A stretch of 64,000 nt of DNA from Roseisolibacter agri. Its GTDB lineage: Bacteria; Gemmatimonadota; Gemmatimonadetes; Gemmatimonadales; Gemmatimonadaceae. The stretch is taken from NCBI RefSeq assembly GCF_030159095.1, contig NZ_BRXS01000003.1, forward strand, positions 620,001 to 684,000, read 5' to 3'. The notes beneath the pieces were generated by a model that was not told where the DNA came from, ran no database searches, and worked only from the letters and a program-made list of their open reading frames with translations. Made by a program: the position numbers and the translations under genes. Of this stretch, positions 52,129-61,184 are shown piece by piece; position 1 is the first letter of the stretch, and each line of letters begins with the position of its first letter.

Positions 52129-53189
52129 GCGCGTCGGCGTTCGACGCTCCCAGGGCACGCCGCCTCTCGCCCGGCGCGCGGCGCGCGCTCGCGCTGCTGG
52201 CGTGGCTGCTGGCGACGGTGCTGGTGGCGCTGGCGCTGCGCGCGGTGGGATGGCGCGAGACGCTCGCCGCCGCGTCGCGCGCGCGGCTGCCGTGGCTCGC
52301 GCTGGCCGTCGCCTGCCACACGAGCGTCGTCGCGCTGTGGGCGTGGCAGACGTGGCTCCTGCTGCCGGCCGGCGTGCGCGCGCGCTTCGGCCGCATCTTC
52401 GAGGTGCAGGCGATCACCGCGACGGCGCAGAACACGATCCCCGCCTTCCTGGGACAGGCCACCGGCGTGGCGGTCCTGGCGGAGCGCGGCGGCGCCGGCA
52501 CCGCGGCCGCGCTGTCGGTGCTCGCGCAGCACAGCCTCATCGAGGCGCTGGCCAAGCTCGCGACGCTCGCCGTCGCCGCGCAGGTCGCGCCGCTCCCCGC
52601 CTGGATGCGGCGCGCGGTCGCGCTGCTCGGCGTCGGGCTCGCGCTGCTCGCGCTCGGGCTGTTCGCCGCCGCGTGGGCCGCGCGCCGCCGCGCGCCGCGC
52701 GCGGACGACGCCCTCCCGCCGTCGCTGGCCGTCGGGCTGATGGACGAGCCGCCGCACCCGGCGAACGAGCGCCGCGCCGAGGGGGCGTGGGCGCGCGGGC
52801 GCGCGTTCGTCGTGTCGTGGGCGGCCGCGCTGGACGCGCTGCGCTCGCCGCGCCGGCTGGGGCTCGCCGTCGCCAGCGGGCTGTTGATGAAGGTGATGGA
52901 GGCCGGCGGCTGGACGGCGGTGGAGCGCGCGTTCGGGCTCGCGCCGCGGCCGGGGAGCGCGGTGCTGGCGCTGGCCGCGACGAACCTCGCCTCCGCCGTC
53001 CCCGCGTCGCCGGGCAACCTCGGCGTGTACGAGGGTGCGGCGCTGCTCGCCTACACCGCCCTCGGCGTCCCGCGCGACCAGGCGCTGGCGCTCGGCATCG
53101 TGGGGCACATCGTGTATCTCGTGCCGTTCGTCGGCGCGGGGTGGATCGTGCTCTCGCTGGCCCAGCTGCGCGGGCGCACGCGCACGTGA
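52125..53189 (+). CDS. Flippase-like membrane protein (lysyltransferase/AglD-type TM region)
   Basis: A 354-residue membrane protein with about eight helices, e.g. ALLAWLLATVLVALALRAVG, LPWLALAVACHTSVVALW and ALGIVGHIVYLVPFVG. The pattern, with ATAQNTIPAFLGQATGVAVLAERGG in the first half and ATNLASAVPASPGNLGVYEGAAL in the second, matches the lysylphosphatidylglycerol synthase transmembrane region (UPF0104). Such proteins move lipids or lipid-linked sugars. The GTG start overlaps the deacetylase TGA by four bases, which supports a joint role in the same glycolipid pathway. Confidence 0.85.
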   Translation: MSASAFDAPRARRLSPGARRALALLAWLLATVLVALALRAVGWRETLAAASRARLPWLALAVACHTSVVALWAWQTWLLLPAGVRARFGRIFEVQAITATAQNTIPAFLGQATGVAVLAERGGAGTAAALSVLAQHSLIEALAKLATLAVAAQVAPLPAWMRRAVALLGVGLALLALGLFAAAWAARRRAPRADDALPPSLAVGLMDEPPHPANERRAEGAWARGRAFVVSWAAALDALRSPRRLGLAVASGLLMKVMEAGGWTAVERAFGLAPRPGSAVLALAATNLASAVPASPGNLGVYEGAALLAYTALGVPRDQALALGIVGHIVYLVPFVGAGWIVLSLAQLRGRTRT

Positions 53190-53368
53190 CACGCGCATGA
53201 CGCACACGTAACACGGCGCGCGTGATGCACGGCGCCATTGCCGTGCGCACCATCGTGCCCAAGGTTGGAGCACCTTCACCGTCCGTCCGGAGCGCACGCT
53301 CGTGTCCGCCGGTGAGGGAGCAGTCGCGCTGCGCTCGGGACGGGCGAACCCGCTCAAGCGAGGTGCCC

Positions 53369-54826
53369 ATGCCTGGCTCTCAGCCCTCGACGGCCACGCG
53401 GCCGTCCGCCGCCTCCCGGGTCGCCGGCGCGGTGCTCCTGCTCGCGACGCTGGCCGTCACCGCCGCCGCGCAGCAGCCCACGCCGGTCGTGCCCACCGCC
53501 GGCGCGCGCCCGACGTACACCACGACGTCGGTGGAGGCGCGGCAGGCGCTCGCCGACGGCCTCGACGACCTGGCGTACATCGACATCGCCCGCGCGGTGC
53601 GCCGCTTCCGCCAGGCCGTCGCGCTCGACTCGTCGTTCGGGCTCGCGCGCGTGCTGCACGCGGCGTTCGCACCGGGGCTCGACTCCGCGCAGCGGATGGC
53701 CGAGGCCACGCGCGGCATGAGCGACGCCGCGCGCGCGTCGACGCGCGAGCTGCTGCTGGCGACGGCGCTGCGCGAGCAGATCGCGGAGCGGCGCGACGAG
53801 TCGGCGAAGCTGTTCCGCGCGGCGGCCGACCTCTACCCGGACGATGCGCTGTTCGCGATGCTCGCGGCGCAGAACCCGAGCGGCCAGCGCGCGCCCGCGG
53901 CCACCGTCGAGGCGTTCCGCGCCGTGACGACGCGCTTCCCGTCGTTCGGCGCGCCGTACAACGGCCTCGCGTACGCGCTGCTGAACGTGGGCGACACGAC
54001 GGCCGCGCTCGAGGCCGCGCGCAAGCAGGTCGAGCTCGCGCCCGGGCAGCCGAACCCGCTCGACAGCTACGCCGAGATGCTGCAGGTGGCCGGCCGGCTC
54101 GACTCGGCGGCGCGCTATTACGCGGACGCGGCGCGCGCGGACTCGGGCTTCACCGAGGCCTACGTCGGCATGGCCGAGCTGCACCAGCTGCGCGGGCGGA
54201 CGGCCGACGCGCGCGCGGGGCTCGCGACCGCGCTGCGGCTCGCCGCGGGCATCGAGGACAGCCTGCGCTACATGACGTACCTGGCGCAGAACCGCGTCTA
54301 CGCGAACGACCTGCGCGAGGCCGGCCGTCAGCTCGGCGCCGTCGCGCAGCTCGCGGAGCAGCGCCGGCAGATGGGGGCGGCGGCGGAGGCGCACGGCAAC
54401 CTCGCGGTGCTCGCCGCGCTGTCGAACGACCGCGCGGGCGTCAGCCAGCATCTCGAGCATCTGCGGCGGCTGCGCCGCCCGGCCGACAGCGCGCAGGTCG
54501 CGCGGACGGCGGGGCTCGCGTGGCTCACCGCCGGGATGACGGACTCGCTGCGCGCCGTCGTCGCGACGCTGCCCGCGGACGCGCACCTCGCGCGCGCCGC
54601 GCTGGCGACGCTGGAGAAGAAGGGCGAGGACGCGCAGCGGGCGCTCGAGGCGGCGCGGAACGACGGCCCGCTGGCGCGCGAGCTGCTGGCCGAGGCGCAC
54701 GCGCTGCAGCAGCACGCGGACGTGGCGCGCGCCACGCGCCAGCAGCTGCACGGCCTGCGCTTCGGCGTCTACTACAACGACACGGACCTGGCGACCGCGG
54801 TCGCGCTGCGCCGCGCCGGGAAGTGA
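53369..54826 (+). CDS. Secreted TPR-repeat protein
   Basis: A 485-residue protein with a signal peptide (AVLLLATLAVTAAAQ) and TPR-type helices from ~65 on (YIDIARAVRRFRQAVALD, RDESAKLFRAAADLYPDD, DTTAALEAARKQVELAPG, GRLDSAARYYADAARAD). The start is fixed by GAGG nine bases before the ATG at 53369. It has no enzyme domain. TPR proteins of this type are usually scaffolds in the periplasm. The C-terminal part (~350-485) continues as helices, ending FGVYYNDTDLATAVALRRAG. Confidence 0.8.
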   Translation: MPGSQPSTATRPSAASRVAGAVLLLATLAVTAAAQQPTPVVPTAGARPTYTTTSVEARQALADGLDDLAYIDIARAVRRFRQAVALDSSFGLARVLHAAFAPGLDSAQRMAEATRGMSDAARASTRELLLATALREQIAERRDESAKLFRAAADLYPDDALFAMLAAQNPSGQRAPAATVEAFRAVTTRFPSFGAPYNGLAYALLNVGDTTAALEAARKQVELAPGQPNPLDSYAEMLQVAGRLDSAARYYADAARADSGFTEAYVGMAELHQLRGRTADARAGLATALRLAAGIEDSLRYMTYLAQNRVYANDLREAGRQLGAVAQLAEQRRQMGAAAEAHGNLAVLAALSNDRAGVSQHLEHLRRLRRPADSAQVARTAGLAWLTAGMTDSLRAVVATLPADAHLARAALATLEKKGEDAQRALEAARNDGPLARELLAEAHALQQHADVARATRQQLHGLRFGVYYNDTDLATAVALRRAGK

Positions 54827-54853
54827 ACCGCGCGTGAACGACGTCGACGCGCG

Positions 54854-55825
54854 TCAGCTGGCGATCAGCGTCACCTGCTGCGCGTCGACGTCGCCGAGGT
54901 TGATCACCGGGCAGCCGGGAAGCCCGGGCTGGTCGGGGACGACGAGCGCCGCCTCGAGGGTCTGCGCACCCTCGGCGAAGCGCCGCGCGCCCGTCGTCGC
55001 GTCGCGCGCGTCGACGTCGATCGTGACCGGCAGCCGCGCGACCACGGCGCCCGGCACCTGCGGCGGCGCGAGCAGCAGCGACTGCGCGACGCGTCCGCCG
55101 AGACGGATCTCGATGCGCCCGCCCGTGTTGGGATAGAGGAAGTTCACCAGCACCGTCACGCGCCCGCGCAGCGCGCGCGGATCGACGGTGGCGCCGGTGG
55201 CCGCGTCGGTGAAGCCGACGACGAACGTGCGGCCGTTGGTGGGGATCGCGACGACCACGGGCACCGAGTCGCGCACGCCCGGCGCGGCGGTCAGCCGCAC
55301 CGACAGCGTCGCGGTGCCCGCGCGCCCCGCGCTCACGAAGCCCTGCGCGTCCACGATGGCGACGCACGAGTCGCTGGAGCGGATGTCGACCGTCGACGGG
55401 AAGCCGGGCGGCGTGAGCTCGGTCGGGACGACGGAGAGGTTGAACGCCTGCCGGAAGCGCGGCAGCAGGTCGTAGCGGCGCGGCGTGATGATGACGTCGT
55501 ACGGCGGCTCGACGTGCACCCGCGTCGACGCGCGCACCGCGCCGCCGCCCACCGTCTCCGCCGTCAGCACCGCGTCGCCGGGCGTGCGGCCCGTGACCTT
55601 CCCGTTCGCGTCGACGGTGGCGACGGTCGTGTCGCTGATCGACCAGCGCAGCGTGGGCTGGCCGCGGTCGCAGCTCGCGCGCGCGACGGCCTGCACGCTG
55701 GTCCCCGCGACGACGAGGTCCGACGGCAGCCGGTCGAGCGAGATGCTGCAGCGCGGCGCGGTGGGATCGCCGCAGGCGGCGGCGAGGGCCGCGACGGCGG
55801 CGGCGAAGACGATGCGACGGGGCAC
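54854..55825 (-). CDS. Big2 Ig-like domain lipoprotein
   Basis: A 323-residue lipoprotein (signal FAAAVAALAAACGD; start GTG at 55825). It has two bacterial Ig-like (Big2) domains: LRWSISDTTVATVDANGKVTG with VLTAETVGGG, and VDIRSSDSCVAIVDAQGFVSAGRAGTA with SVRLTAAPG, both with the typical D-x-A-T-V-x-x-x-G-x-V-T pattern. The C-terminal third is another beta-rich part (FVVGFTDAATGATVDPRALRG). It ends convergent to the TPR gene 27 bases away. A surface or adhesion role is usual for Big2 proteins. Confidence 0.82.
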   Translation of the reverse strand: MPRRIVFAAAVAALAAACGDPTAPRCSISLDRLPSDLVVAGTSVQAVARASCDRGQPTLRWSISDTTVATVDANGKVTGRTPGDAVLTAETVGGGAVRASTRVHVEPPYDVIITPRRYDLLPRFRQAFNLSVVPTELTPPGFPSTVDIRSSDSCVAIVDAQGFVSAGRAGTATLSVRLTAAPGVRDSVPVVVAIPTNGRTFVVGFTDAATGATVDPRALRGRVTVLVNFLYPNTGGRIEIRLGGRVAQSLLLAPPQVPGAVVARLPVTIDVDARDATTGARRFAEGAQTLEAALVVPDQPGLPGCPVINLGDVDAQQVTLIAS

Positions 55826-55894
55826 GGCGGGAGAGTCGGGTGAGCTTTCCAACCTAGCGACAGACACTGCCGGTCCCGAGCCCGGAACGCATCG

Positions 55895-56215
55895 GCGCGC
55901 CGGGACTTGGTGGCCTTTGGGGAGGATACGGATGCTCCGGATGACACGGATGCTCCGGATCGCGCCGGGTGGCGGCGACGTCCTATCCACCGGGAGGAGC
56001 GATCCGCATGATCCGTTCAGATCCGTAGCATCCGCATCCCTCCCAAAAGGCAAAGGGGCCAGCGCGCCGGACTTCAACGGCAACGGCAGCAAGGATGGAG
56101 ATCTGAAACGATCTGATGGAAAGTCTGATGGCTCCGTGTGGCACGAGGTTCCTCGCACAACACGGAGCCATCCGTCGTTATCAGATCTTCTCAGACCTTC
56201 ATCCTTGCAAATGCA
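55895..56215. repeat. Long-palindrome repeat family 1, copy E
   Basis: The first hairpin (55915-56060) has arms GGGGAGGATACGGATGCTCC and CGTAGCATCCGCATCCCTCC. The second (56075-56212) has GATGGCTCCGTGTGGC/ACACGGAGCCATCCG at the tip and CAAGGATGGAGATCTGA/TCAGACCTTCATCCTTG at the base. Between co-directional genes (55825 and 56242). No gene is seen in the gap. Confidence 0.82.
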
Positions 56216-56241
56216 GCTCGTCGCTCAGACCCGCAGCCCGG

Positions 56242-57144
56242 TCAGACGCCGCCGCTGAACGTGTCGCAGCTCCGCGGATCGCCGCTCTGGAAGCCGCGCT
56301 GGAACCACTGGCTGCGCTGCTGCGCGGTGCCGTGCGTGAACGAGTCCGGGTTCACCTGCCCGCGTGCGCGCTGCTGCAGCCGGTCGTCGCCGACGGCGCT
56401 CGCCGCCGCCAGCGCCTCCTCGGCGTCGCCCGGATCGAGCTTCCCCTCGCCCTTCACCGAGTAGGCCCACACGCCCGCGTAGCAGTCCGCCTGCAGCTCC
56501 ATGCGCACCGACAGCGGGTTCGCCGCCTCGGGCCGCGACTGCTGCAGCTGGCGCACGCGCGCGTCCGTGCCGACGACGTGCTGCACGTGGTGCCCGATCT
56601 CGTGCGCGAGCACGTACGCCTGCGCGAAGTCGCCCGGCGCGCCGTACTTGCGCTGCAGCTCCTCGTAGAAGCTCAGATCGATGTACACGCGCTCGTCGTT
56701 CGGGCAGTAGAACGGCCCGACCGCGCTCGGCGCGTTGCCGCAGCCCGTCTGCACCGCGTCGCGGTAGAGGACGAGGCGCGCATCGCGGTAGGGCGTGCCG
56801 GCGGCGCGCGGCAGGATCTCCTCCCAGTTGTCCTGCGCGTCGTTCAGCACGTAGGTCACGAAGTCCACCAGCTGCGCCTCGGCCGCCGACTGCTGGACCG
56901 GGGCGCTGGCGCCGCGCGCCACCTCGCCGCCCGACGTCGTGGTGCTGCCGCCACCGCCGCCGAACATGCCGCCGCTGAACAGCGCCCCCACGACGAGCAC
57001 GATCAGCACGCCGACGATGCCGAACTTGCGGCCGACGATCGACGCCAGCAGGCCGACGAGCGCGCCGCCGCCACCGCCCGCGCCCATGCTCTGGCCGCGG
57101 CGATCCTCGAGGTTCCCGCGGTCGGATCCAGGTGTCCAGCGCAT
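56242..57144 (-). CDS. YpfJ-type neutral zinc metallopeptidase
   Basis: A 300-residue protein of the YpfJ/zinc-metallopeptidase family. It starts with MRWTPGSDRGNLEDRRGQ, the typical family start, then a membrane helix at ~38-58 (GIVGVLIVLVVGALF). The catalytic motif HEIGHH is at 181-186. The family block CGNAPSAVGPFYCPNDERVYIDLSFYEEL and the late ELQADCYAGVWA carry the third ligand. It likely acts at the outer face of the inner membrane; the substrate is unknown. Monocistronic. Confidence 0.9.
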   Translation of the reverse strand: MRWTPGSDRGNLEDRRGQSMGAGGGGGALVGLLASIVGRKFGIVGVLIVLVVGALFSGGMFGGGGGSTTTSGGEVARGASAPVQQSAAEAQLVDFVTYVLNDAQDNWEEILPRAAGTPYRDARLVLYRDAVQTGCGNAPSAVGPFYCPNDERVYIDLSFYEELQRKYGAPGDFAQAYVLAHEIGHHVQHVVGTDARVRQLQQSRPEAANPLSVRMELQADCYAGVWAYSVKGEGKLDPGDAEEALAAASAVGDDRLQQRARGQVNPDSFTHGTAQQRSQWFQRGFQSGDPRSCDTFSGGV

Positions 57145-57213
57145 CGTGCCGTCCTCCTGCCGCGCCCGCGCGGCCTTGGTGTCCGCGGCCCGGATGGTCG
57201 AGCGTCGGCCGCC

Positions 57214-58452
57214 TCAGCGGCGCACGCGAGCGCGCGCCGGGCCCGCCTGCAGGGCAGAAAACGGACCGCGAAGCAGCGGGGCGCGCACCGGCGCACCCAG
57301 CCCCGCACGCACCGCCGCGGACGCCGCCGCGTACACCGCCTCGTGCTCCGCCAGCACCGCGTCCCACGTCTCCGCCGGGCGCGTCGCGCGGTTGTGGCGG
57401 GCGATCGCGGTGCGCAGCCGGTCGTCGGTCACCAGGCGCAGCAGCTGCGCGGCGAGGTCCGCGTCGTCCGCGGCCAGCAGCCCCTCCACCTCGTGCCGCA
57501 CGAAGCCCGCCGGCCCCGCGTCGCGCATCGCGAGCACCGGCAGCCCCGCGCAGCGCGCCTCGAGCGCCGCCAGCCCGAACGACTCCAGCAGCGACGGCAG
57601 GACGAACGCGTCGGCGTCGGCGTAGAGCGCGCGCAGCCGCGCGGGCGACTGCCACCCCGCCAGCGTCACGACCTCCTGCAGCCCGGCGCGCCGCACCGCG
57701 CGCTCGACCGCGGGGCGCTGCGGGCCGTCGCCCGCGATGCGGACGCGCAGCCGGCGCCCGGGCGGGAGCGCCGCGACCACCGCGGCCACCGCCTCGATCA
57801 GGGCGAGCGGGCGCTTGCGGCGCGCCAGCCGCATCGCGGAGACGACGCGCACCTCGTCGTCCACGCGGCCGCGGCCGCGCACCGTGCGCCAGCGGTCGGG
57901 GTGGATGGCGTTCGGCAGCACGCGCACGTCGAGCGCCGGCGCCGCCGCCTGCACCTCGGCCGCCACGCGGGGGCTGACGGCCGTGTGCAGCGCCCCCCAG
58001 CGCGACCAGCCGAGCACGCGGTCGGCCGCGGCGAACGCGCGCGTGGCGCCGCCGAGGACCGAGTGATGCGTCACCACGCAGGGGATGCCGAGCGCGCCGG
58101 CCTCGCGCGCGGCGAGCATGGCCAGCGGCGCGAAGACGCTGACGTGGCAGTGCACGAGGTCGTACGCGCCGTCGCGCAGCGCCGCCCGCAGCGCGCGGGC
58201 GGCGCGCCCGAGCGCGGGCGTGACCTCGACTCCGGGCAGGAGCGGCACGTCGAGCCGCACGACGCCCACGGCGGCGGCCGCCCCCGCGCCGCGGCAGGCG
58301 TGCGGCGTGGCGGTGAGCGCGTCCACGGCGTGGCCGGCCGCGGCCAGCTGCTGCGCCAGCGCGCCCACGTGGGTCTCGATGCCCCCGACGCGCGGGGCGT
58401 ACCAGTCGCACACCAGCGCGATGCGCAGGGAGTCGGGTGGACGACGGATCAC
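57214..58452 (-). CDS. GT4-family glycosyltransferase
   Basis: A 412-residue GT-B enzyme. The N-terminal sugar-acceptor half begins RIALVCDWYAPRVGGIETHV and includes DLVHCHVSVFAPLAML. The second half has ALGLVGDG-like RIAGDGPQRPAVERAVRR, VTLAGWQSP and the catalytic/nucleotide site LPSLLESFGLAALEARCAGLPV with the EX7E glutamates. The C-terminal tail is Arg/Ala-rich. The start is taken as the GTG at 58452. It probably transfers a sugar in lipid-linked or exopolysaccharide synthesis; donor and acceptor are unknown. Confidence 0.88.
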   Translation of the reverse strand: MIRRPPDSLRIALVCDWYAPRVGGIETHVGALAQQLAAAGHAVDALTATPHACRGAGAAAAVGVVRLDVPLLPGVEVTPALGRAARALRAALRDGAYDLVHCHVSVFAPLAMLAAREAGALGIPCVVTHHSVLGGATRAFAAADRVLGWSRWGALHTAVSPRVAAEVQAAAPALDVRVLPNAIHPDRWRTVRGRGRVDDEVRVVSAMRLARRKRPLALIEAVAAVVAALPPGRRLRVRIAGDGPQRPAVERAVRRAGLQEVVTLAGWQSPARLRALYADADAFVLPSLLESFGLAALEARCAGLPVLAMRDAGPAGFVRHEVEGLLAADDADLAAQLLRLVTDDRLRTAIARHNRATRPAETWDAVLAEHEAVYAAASAAVRAGLGAPVRAPLLRGPFSALQAGPARARVRR

Positions 58453-58733
58453 GGGGCGATCGGTTGGAGACGGGCGCAGGGCCGAGGGCGCCCCGCTCGA
58501 CCCAGACAACTCGCGTGCCGAACTCGCGGCAGGCGGGCCCGAGCACCCTACGTGCGCCCGGCGGGCGGGTTCCGGCCGCCCGCCCCGCCGAGCCTGGCGG
58601 GCCCGCGTCCCGGCCGTATGTTCGCCAGCCGCGACCATATCGCTCGTGCCGAGTCCACGTTGCGTCGTGCGCCGATCCCCCGCGGGGCGGGATCGCCGTC
58701 GTCCGTCCCCGCCCCGACCCGGAGGATGCGTCC

Positions 58734-59171
58734 ATGGCCTGCGTTCGCGATCTGCTCGCCCGCAAGGGGGGCGCGCTCGTCACCGTCACCGGCACGACCA
58801 CGGTCCTCGACGCCAGCACGCTGATGGTGGAGCGTGGGATCGGCGGCGTGGTGGTGCTGGACGACGAGGGGCGGCTCGCCGGCATCTTCACCGAGCGCGA
58901 CGTGCTGCGGCGCGTGGTGGCGGTCCGCCTCGATCCCGCCCAGACGCTCGTGCGCGACGTGATGACGGCGCCGGTGCTGACGGTCCTGCCCGAGACGGCG
59001 CTGGAGGAGTGTCAGGCGACGATGACGGAGCGCCGGATCCGCCACCTGCCGGTGCTGGGTCCGACGGGGCTCGCCGGGCTGGTGAGCTCGGGCGACGTCC
59101 TGGCCTACACGGTGGCCGAGCGGCAGGACACGATCCAGCAGCTGGAGAGCTACGTGTACTCCGTGCGCTGA
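58734..59171 (+). CDS. CBS-domain protein
   Basis: A 145-residue protein made of two CBS domains (a Bateman pair): VTVTGTTTVLDASTLMVERGIGGVVVLDDEGRLAGIFTERDVLRRVV and VLTVLPETALEECQATMTERRIRHLPVLGPTGLAGLVSSGDVLAY. Such stand-alone pairs bind adenine nucleotides and regulate a partner. A GGAGG lies nine bases upstream of the ATG. It is followed by a hairpin. Divergent from the glycosyltransferase gene by 281 bp, in which I see no further gene. Confidence 0.9.
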   Translation: MACVRDLLARKGGALVTVTGTTTVLDASTLMVERGIGGVVVLDDEGRLAGIFTERDVLRRVVAVRLDPAQTLVRDVMTAPVLTVLPETALEECQATMTERRIRHLPVLGPTGLAGLVSSGDVLAYTVAERQDTIQQLESYVYSVR

Positions 59172-59195
59172 CGCGCGCCGGAAGGGGGGGTATGG

Positions 59196-59226
59196 CGGCC
59201 CGGCGATCCCGTCGATCGCCGGGCCG
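59196..59226 (+). terminator. Hairpin after the CBS gene
   Basis: The arms CGGCCCGGCGAT and ATCGCCGGGCCG lie 25 bases after the stop. Confidence 0.6.
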
Positions 59227-59387
59227 TCGCGCGTGGACGTCCGCGGCTGCGGCCGTGCCGCGTGCCCTCGAGCACAGTATGCGCGTCCTGTCACGGACGC
59301 CCGGGCATCTCCTGCGCTCCGGGCGCCGTTCCCACGCCCCGTCCCATGGCCGACGCCGCGGTCTCCGCGCGGCGCGGTGCCCTTCCG

Positions 59388-59669
59388 ATGGCCGACCTCG
59401 ACCGCCCCGAACGCATCACCAACATCACGGGCCTGCGCGCGCAGCCCGAGAGCCCGGCCGACGGCGCGGCCGGGAGCGGGGCGTCGGGCGTCCGCTGGCC
59501 GTCGGCGCCGTGCCGGCTGTGCGGGCGGCACGTGTGGGTGTTCACCCGCACCTGCCGGTGCGGCATGACCGACCCGGCGCGCGACGCGCGCCGGCCGTAC
59601 ATGCTCCCCGCGACTGTGGCCGTGCTGGCCGTGCTCGCGGGGCTGGTCTGGTGGTCGACGCGGGGCTGA
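59388..59669 (+). CDS. Hypothetical protein with Cys-rich motif and C-terminal membrane helix
   Basis: A 93-residue protein. It has a zinc-ribbon-like motif CRLCGRHVWVFTRTCRCG (C-x2-C ... C-x-C) in the middle and a single membrane helix at the end (ATVAVLAVLAGLVWW). No family is recognised. The start is uncertain: an in-frame ATG at 59346 would add 14 residues with the same MAD beginning. No clear ribosome-binding site is seen for either. Confidence 0.55.
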   Translation: MADLDRPERITNITGLRAQPESPADGAAGSGASGVRWPSAPCRLCGRHVWVFTRTCRCGMTDPARDARRPYMLPATVAVLAVLAGLVWWSTRG

Positions 59670-59728
59670 CGCGGGGCTGATCCGGCCCTGAAGGCGGGAG
59701 CGACGCGGGACGGCGCGGCCGCGCCCGG

Positions 59729-59986
59729 TCAGCGTGTTCGGTCCGCGCGGTCGTAGCCGACGAAGAGCCCGCCGCCGGCCGCGATGGCGAGGGCGAGCAT
59801 CGGGACCGCCCCGTCCAGCTCCAGCAGGTTGCGGCTCAGGGCCAGGGTGCCGAGGACGCACGCGCCGATGGCGATCACCGCGGCGACTTCGTGCTTGTCC
59901 TGGTGGTGGAGGGCCAGCGTCTGCCCGCTCCACGTGCACACGAGGAAGACGGCGAGCCCTGCGAGCAGGGCGAGAACGAACGACAC
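59729..59986 (-). CDS. Small membrane protein (85 aa)
   Basis: Three hydrophobic segments fill almost the whole length: SFVLALLAGLAVFLVCTW, VAAVIAIGACVLGTLAL and VPMLALAIAAGGGLFVG. A GTG at 59986 is preceded by AAGGGA. No family is recognised. Convergent to the Cys-rich gene at 59388. Confidence 0.55.
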   Translation of the reverse strand: MSFVLALLAGLAVFLVCTWSGQTLALHHQDKHEVAAVIAIGACVLGTLALSRNLLELDGAVPMLALAIAAGGGLFVGYDRADRTR

Positions 59987-60323
59987 GTCCCTTGCCTCCG
60001 CGGTCGGATGCGGGAAGTGTGGGGCCGGCCGGAGCCGTCCGCGAGTCCCCCTCGTGCGATGCGTCACGCGGCGACGCGCGTGCGGCCCGGGATGCGGAGG
60101 GGATGGAGCGGACGGGCCCGTCGCGTCGTCGCCGGCACCCAGGCGCGGGTCGCGCCGGCTCGCCCCCCCCGCACGGCCCGGGCCGGACGGGCGCGGAGGG
60201 CCCCGGAGCCGTGGCGTGTTGGTTTGACACCATGCCCGCGACGCCCCCGTAGGTGTGTCACGCGACGGCCCACGCCGCCGGACGTCGCCGGTGTCTCCCG
60301 CACAGCCGCACCAGAGAAGCACC
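59987..60323. other. Divergent promoter region of the GTPase operon
   Basis: A 337-bp gap between the small membrane protein (minus) and the GTPase operon (plus). I see no gene or clear repeat. A GTGTGTCACGCGACGGCC stretch and the GTTTGACACC element (60220-60232) resemble a -35 region for the operon. Confidence 0.4.
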
Positions 60324-61184
60324 ATGGCCGATCGCGCCCTCTCCGACGCCGACGCGTCGGCCACCGACCGGAACAGCGACAGCAGCATCGTCCTCTGGGG
60401 GCCGCCGGGCTCCGGGAAGTCGACCTACCTCGCGACGCTCGTCTACTACAACGAGAGCCTCGACGAGCAGGCGCGCCGCTGGTGCGTGCTCCCCGCCGAC
60501 GGCGTGACGGCCGAGTGGGTCGTCGAGCGCGTGGAGCGCTGGCGCGAGGGCGCCGCGAGCCCCAAGTCGCTGCACCCCGAGCCGCAGGCGCTGTCGTTCC
60601 GCCTCTACTCGCTGCCGCCCGCGCGCGCGGGGCTGTTCGCGCGCAAGCCGGCCGCCGCGCACCCCGAGGCGACGCTCCGATTCTGGGACGTGCCGGGCGA
60701 GACGTACACGGGCGAGATCCCCGACGCGATCGTGCAGCAGATGGTCGGCGCGCGCGGGCTGCTGCTGGTGCTCGATCCGGGCTTCGATCCGCCGGAAGGG
60801 CGCGAGCGCTTCTACGAGCGCTTCTTCCTCAAGACGCTCGGCAAGCTCACCTTCGCGATGCAGCGCGCGCGCGCGGCGGGCACGCTCGCGGGCGACGCGC
60901 GCGACGTGCTGGCCGGCGACAACCGGCTGACGATCCCGGTCGCGATCTGCCTCAGCCACCTCGACGAGCATCCGGCGCTGCGCGAGGGCGACCGCGTGCA
61001 GCTCCTGCGCGAGCTGTTCGGCGACAGCGCGCAGCTGCTGGAGAAGTGGCTCACGAACTGGGAGGTGCTGCCGATGAGCGCGACCGGCGTGCGCGAGCGT
61101 GGCGCGATCGACCCGCGCCCCGAGCTGGCGGCGCATCCGATCGCGTGGCTGCTGGACCAGTCGCGCGCGTTCGCGGGGCGGTGA
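60324..61184 (+). CDS. P-loop GTPase-like protein, first gene of a GTPase/associated-protein operon
   Basis: A 286-residue P-loop NTPase of the TRAFAC GTPase type. Walker A is GPPGSGKST (26-34), the switch II/Walker B is RFWDVPGE (119-126, with D-x-x-G), and a G4-like CLSHLDE follows. These features, with a short N-terminal tail, suggest the 'double-GTPase' family of conflict systems, as far as I recall; an ordinary Ras-like GTPase is unlikely because the NKxD motif is replaced. It starts at ATG 60324. The next gene begins at a GTGA overlapping its stop, so the two are co-translated. Confidence 0.75.
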   Translation: MADRALSDADASATDRNSDSSIVLWGPPGSGKSTYLATLVYYNESLDEQARRWCVLPADGVTAEWVVERVERWREGAASPKSLHPEPQALSFRLYSLPPARAGLFARKPAAAHPEATLRFWDVPGETYTGEIPDAIVQQMVGARGLLLVLDPGFDPPEGRERFYERFFLKTLGKLTFAMQRARAAGTLAGDARDVLAGDNRLTIPVAICLSHLDEHPALREGDRVQLLRELFGDSAQLLEKWLTNWEVLPMSATGVRERGAIDPRPELAAHPIAWLLDQSRAFAGR

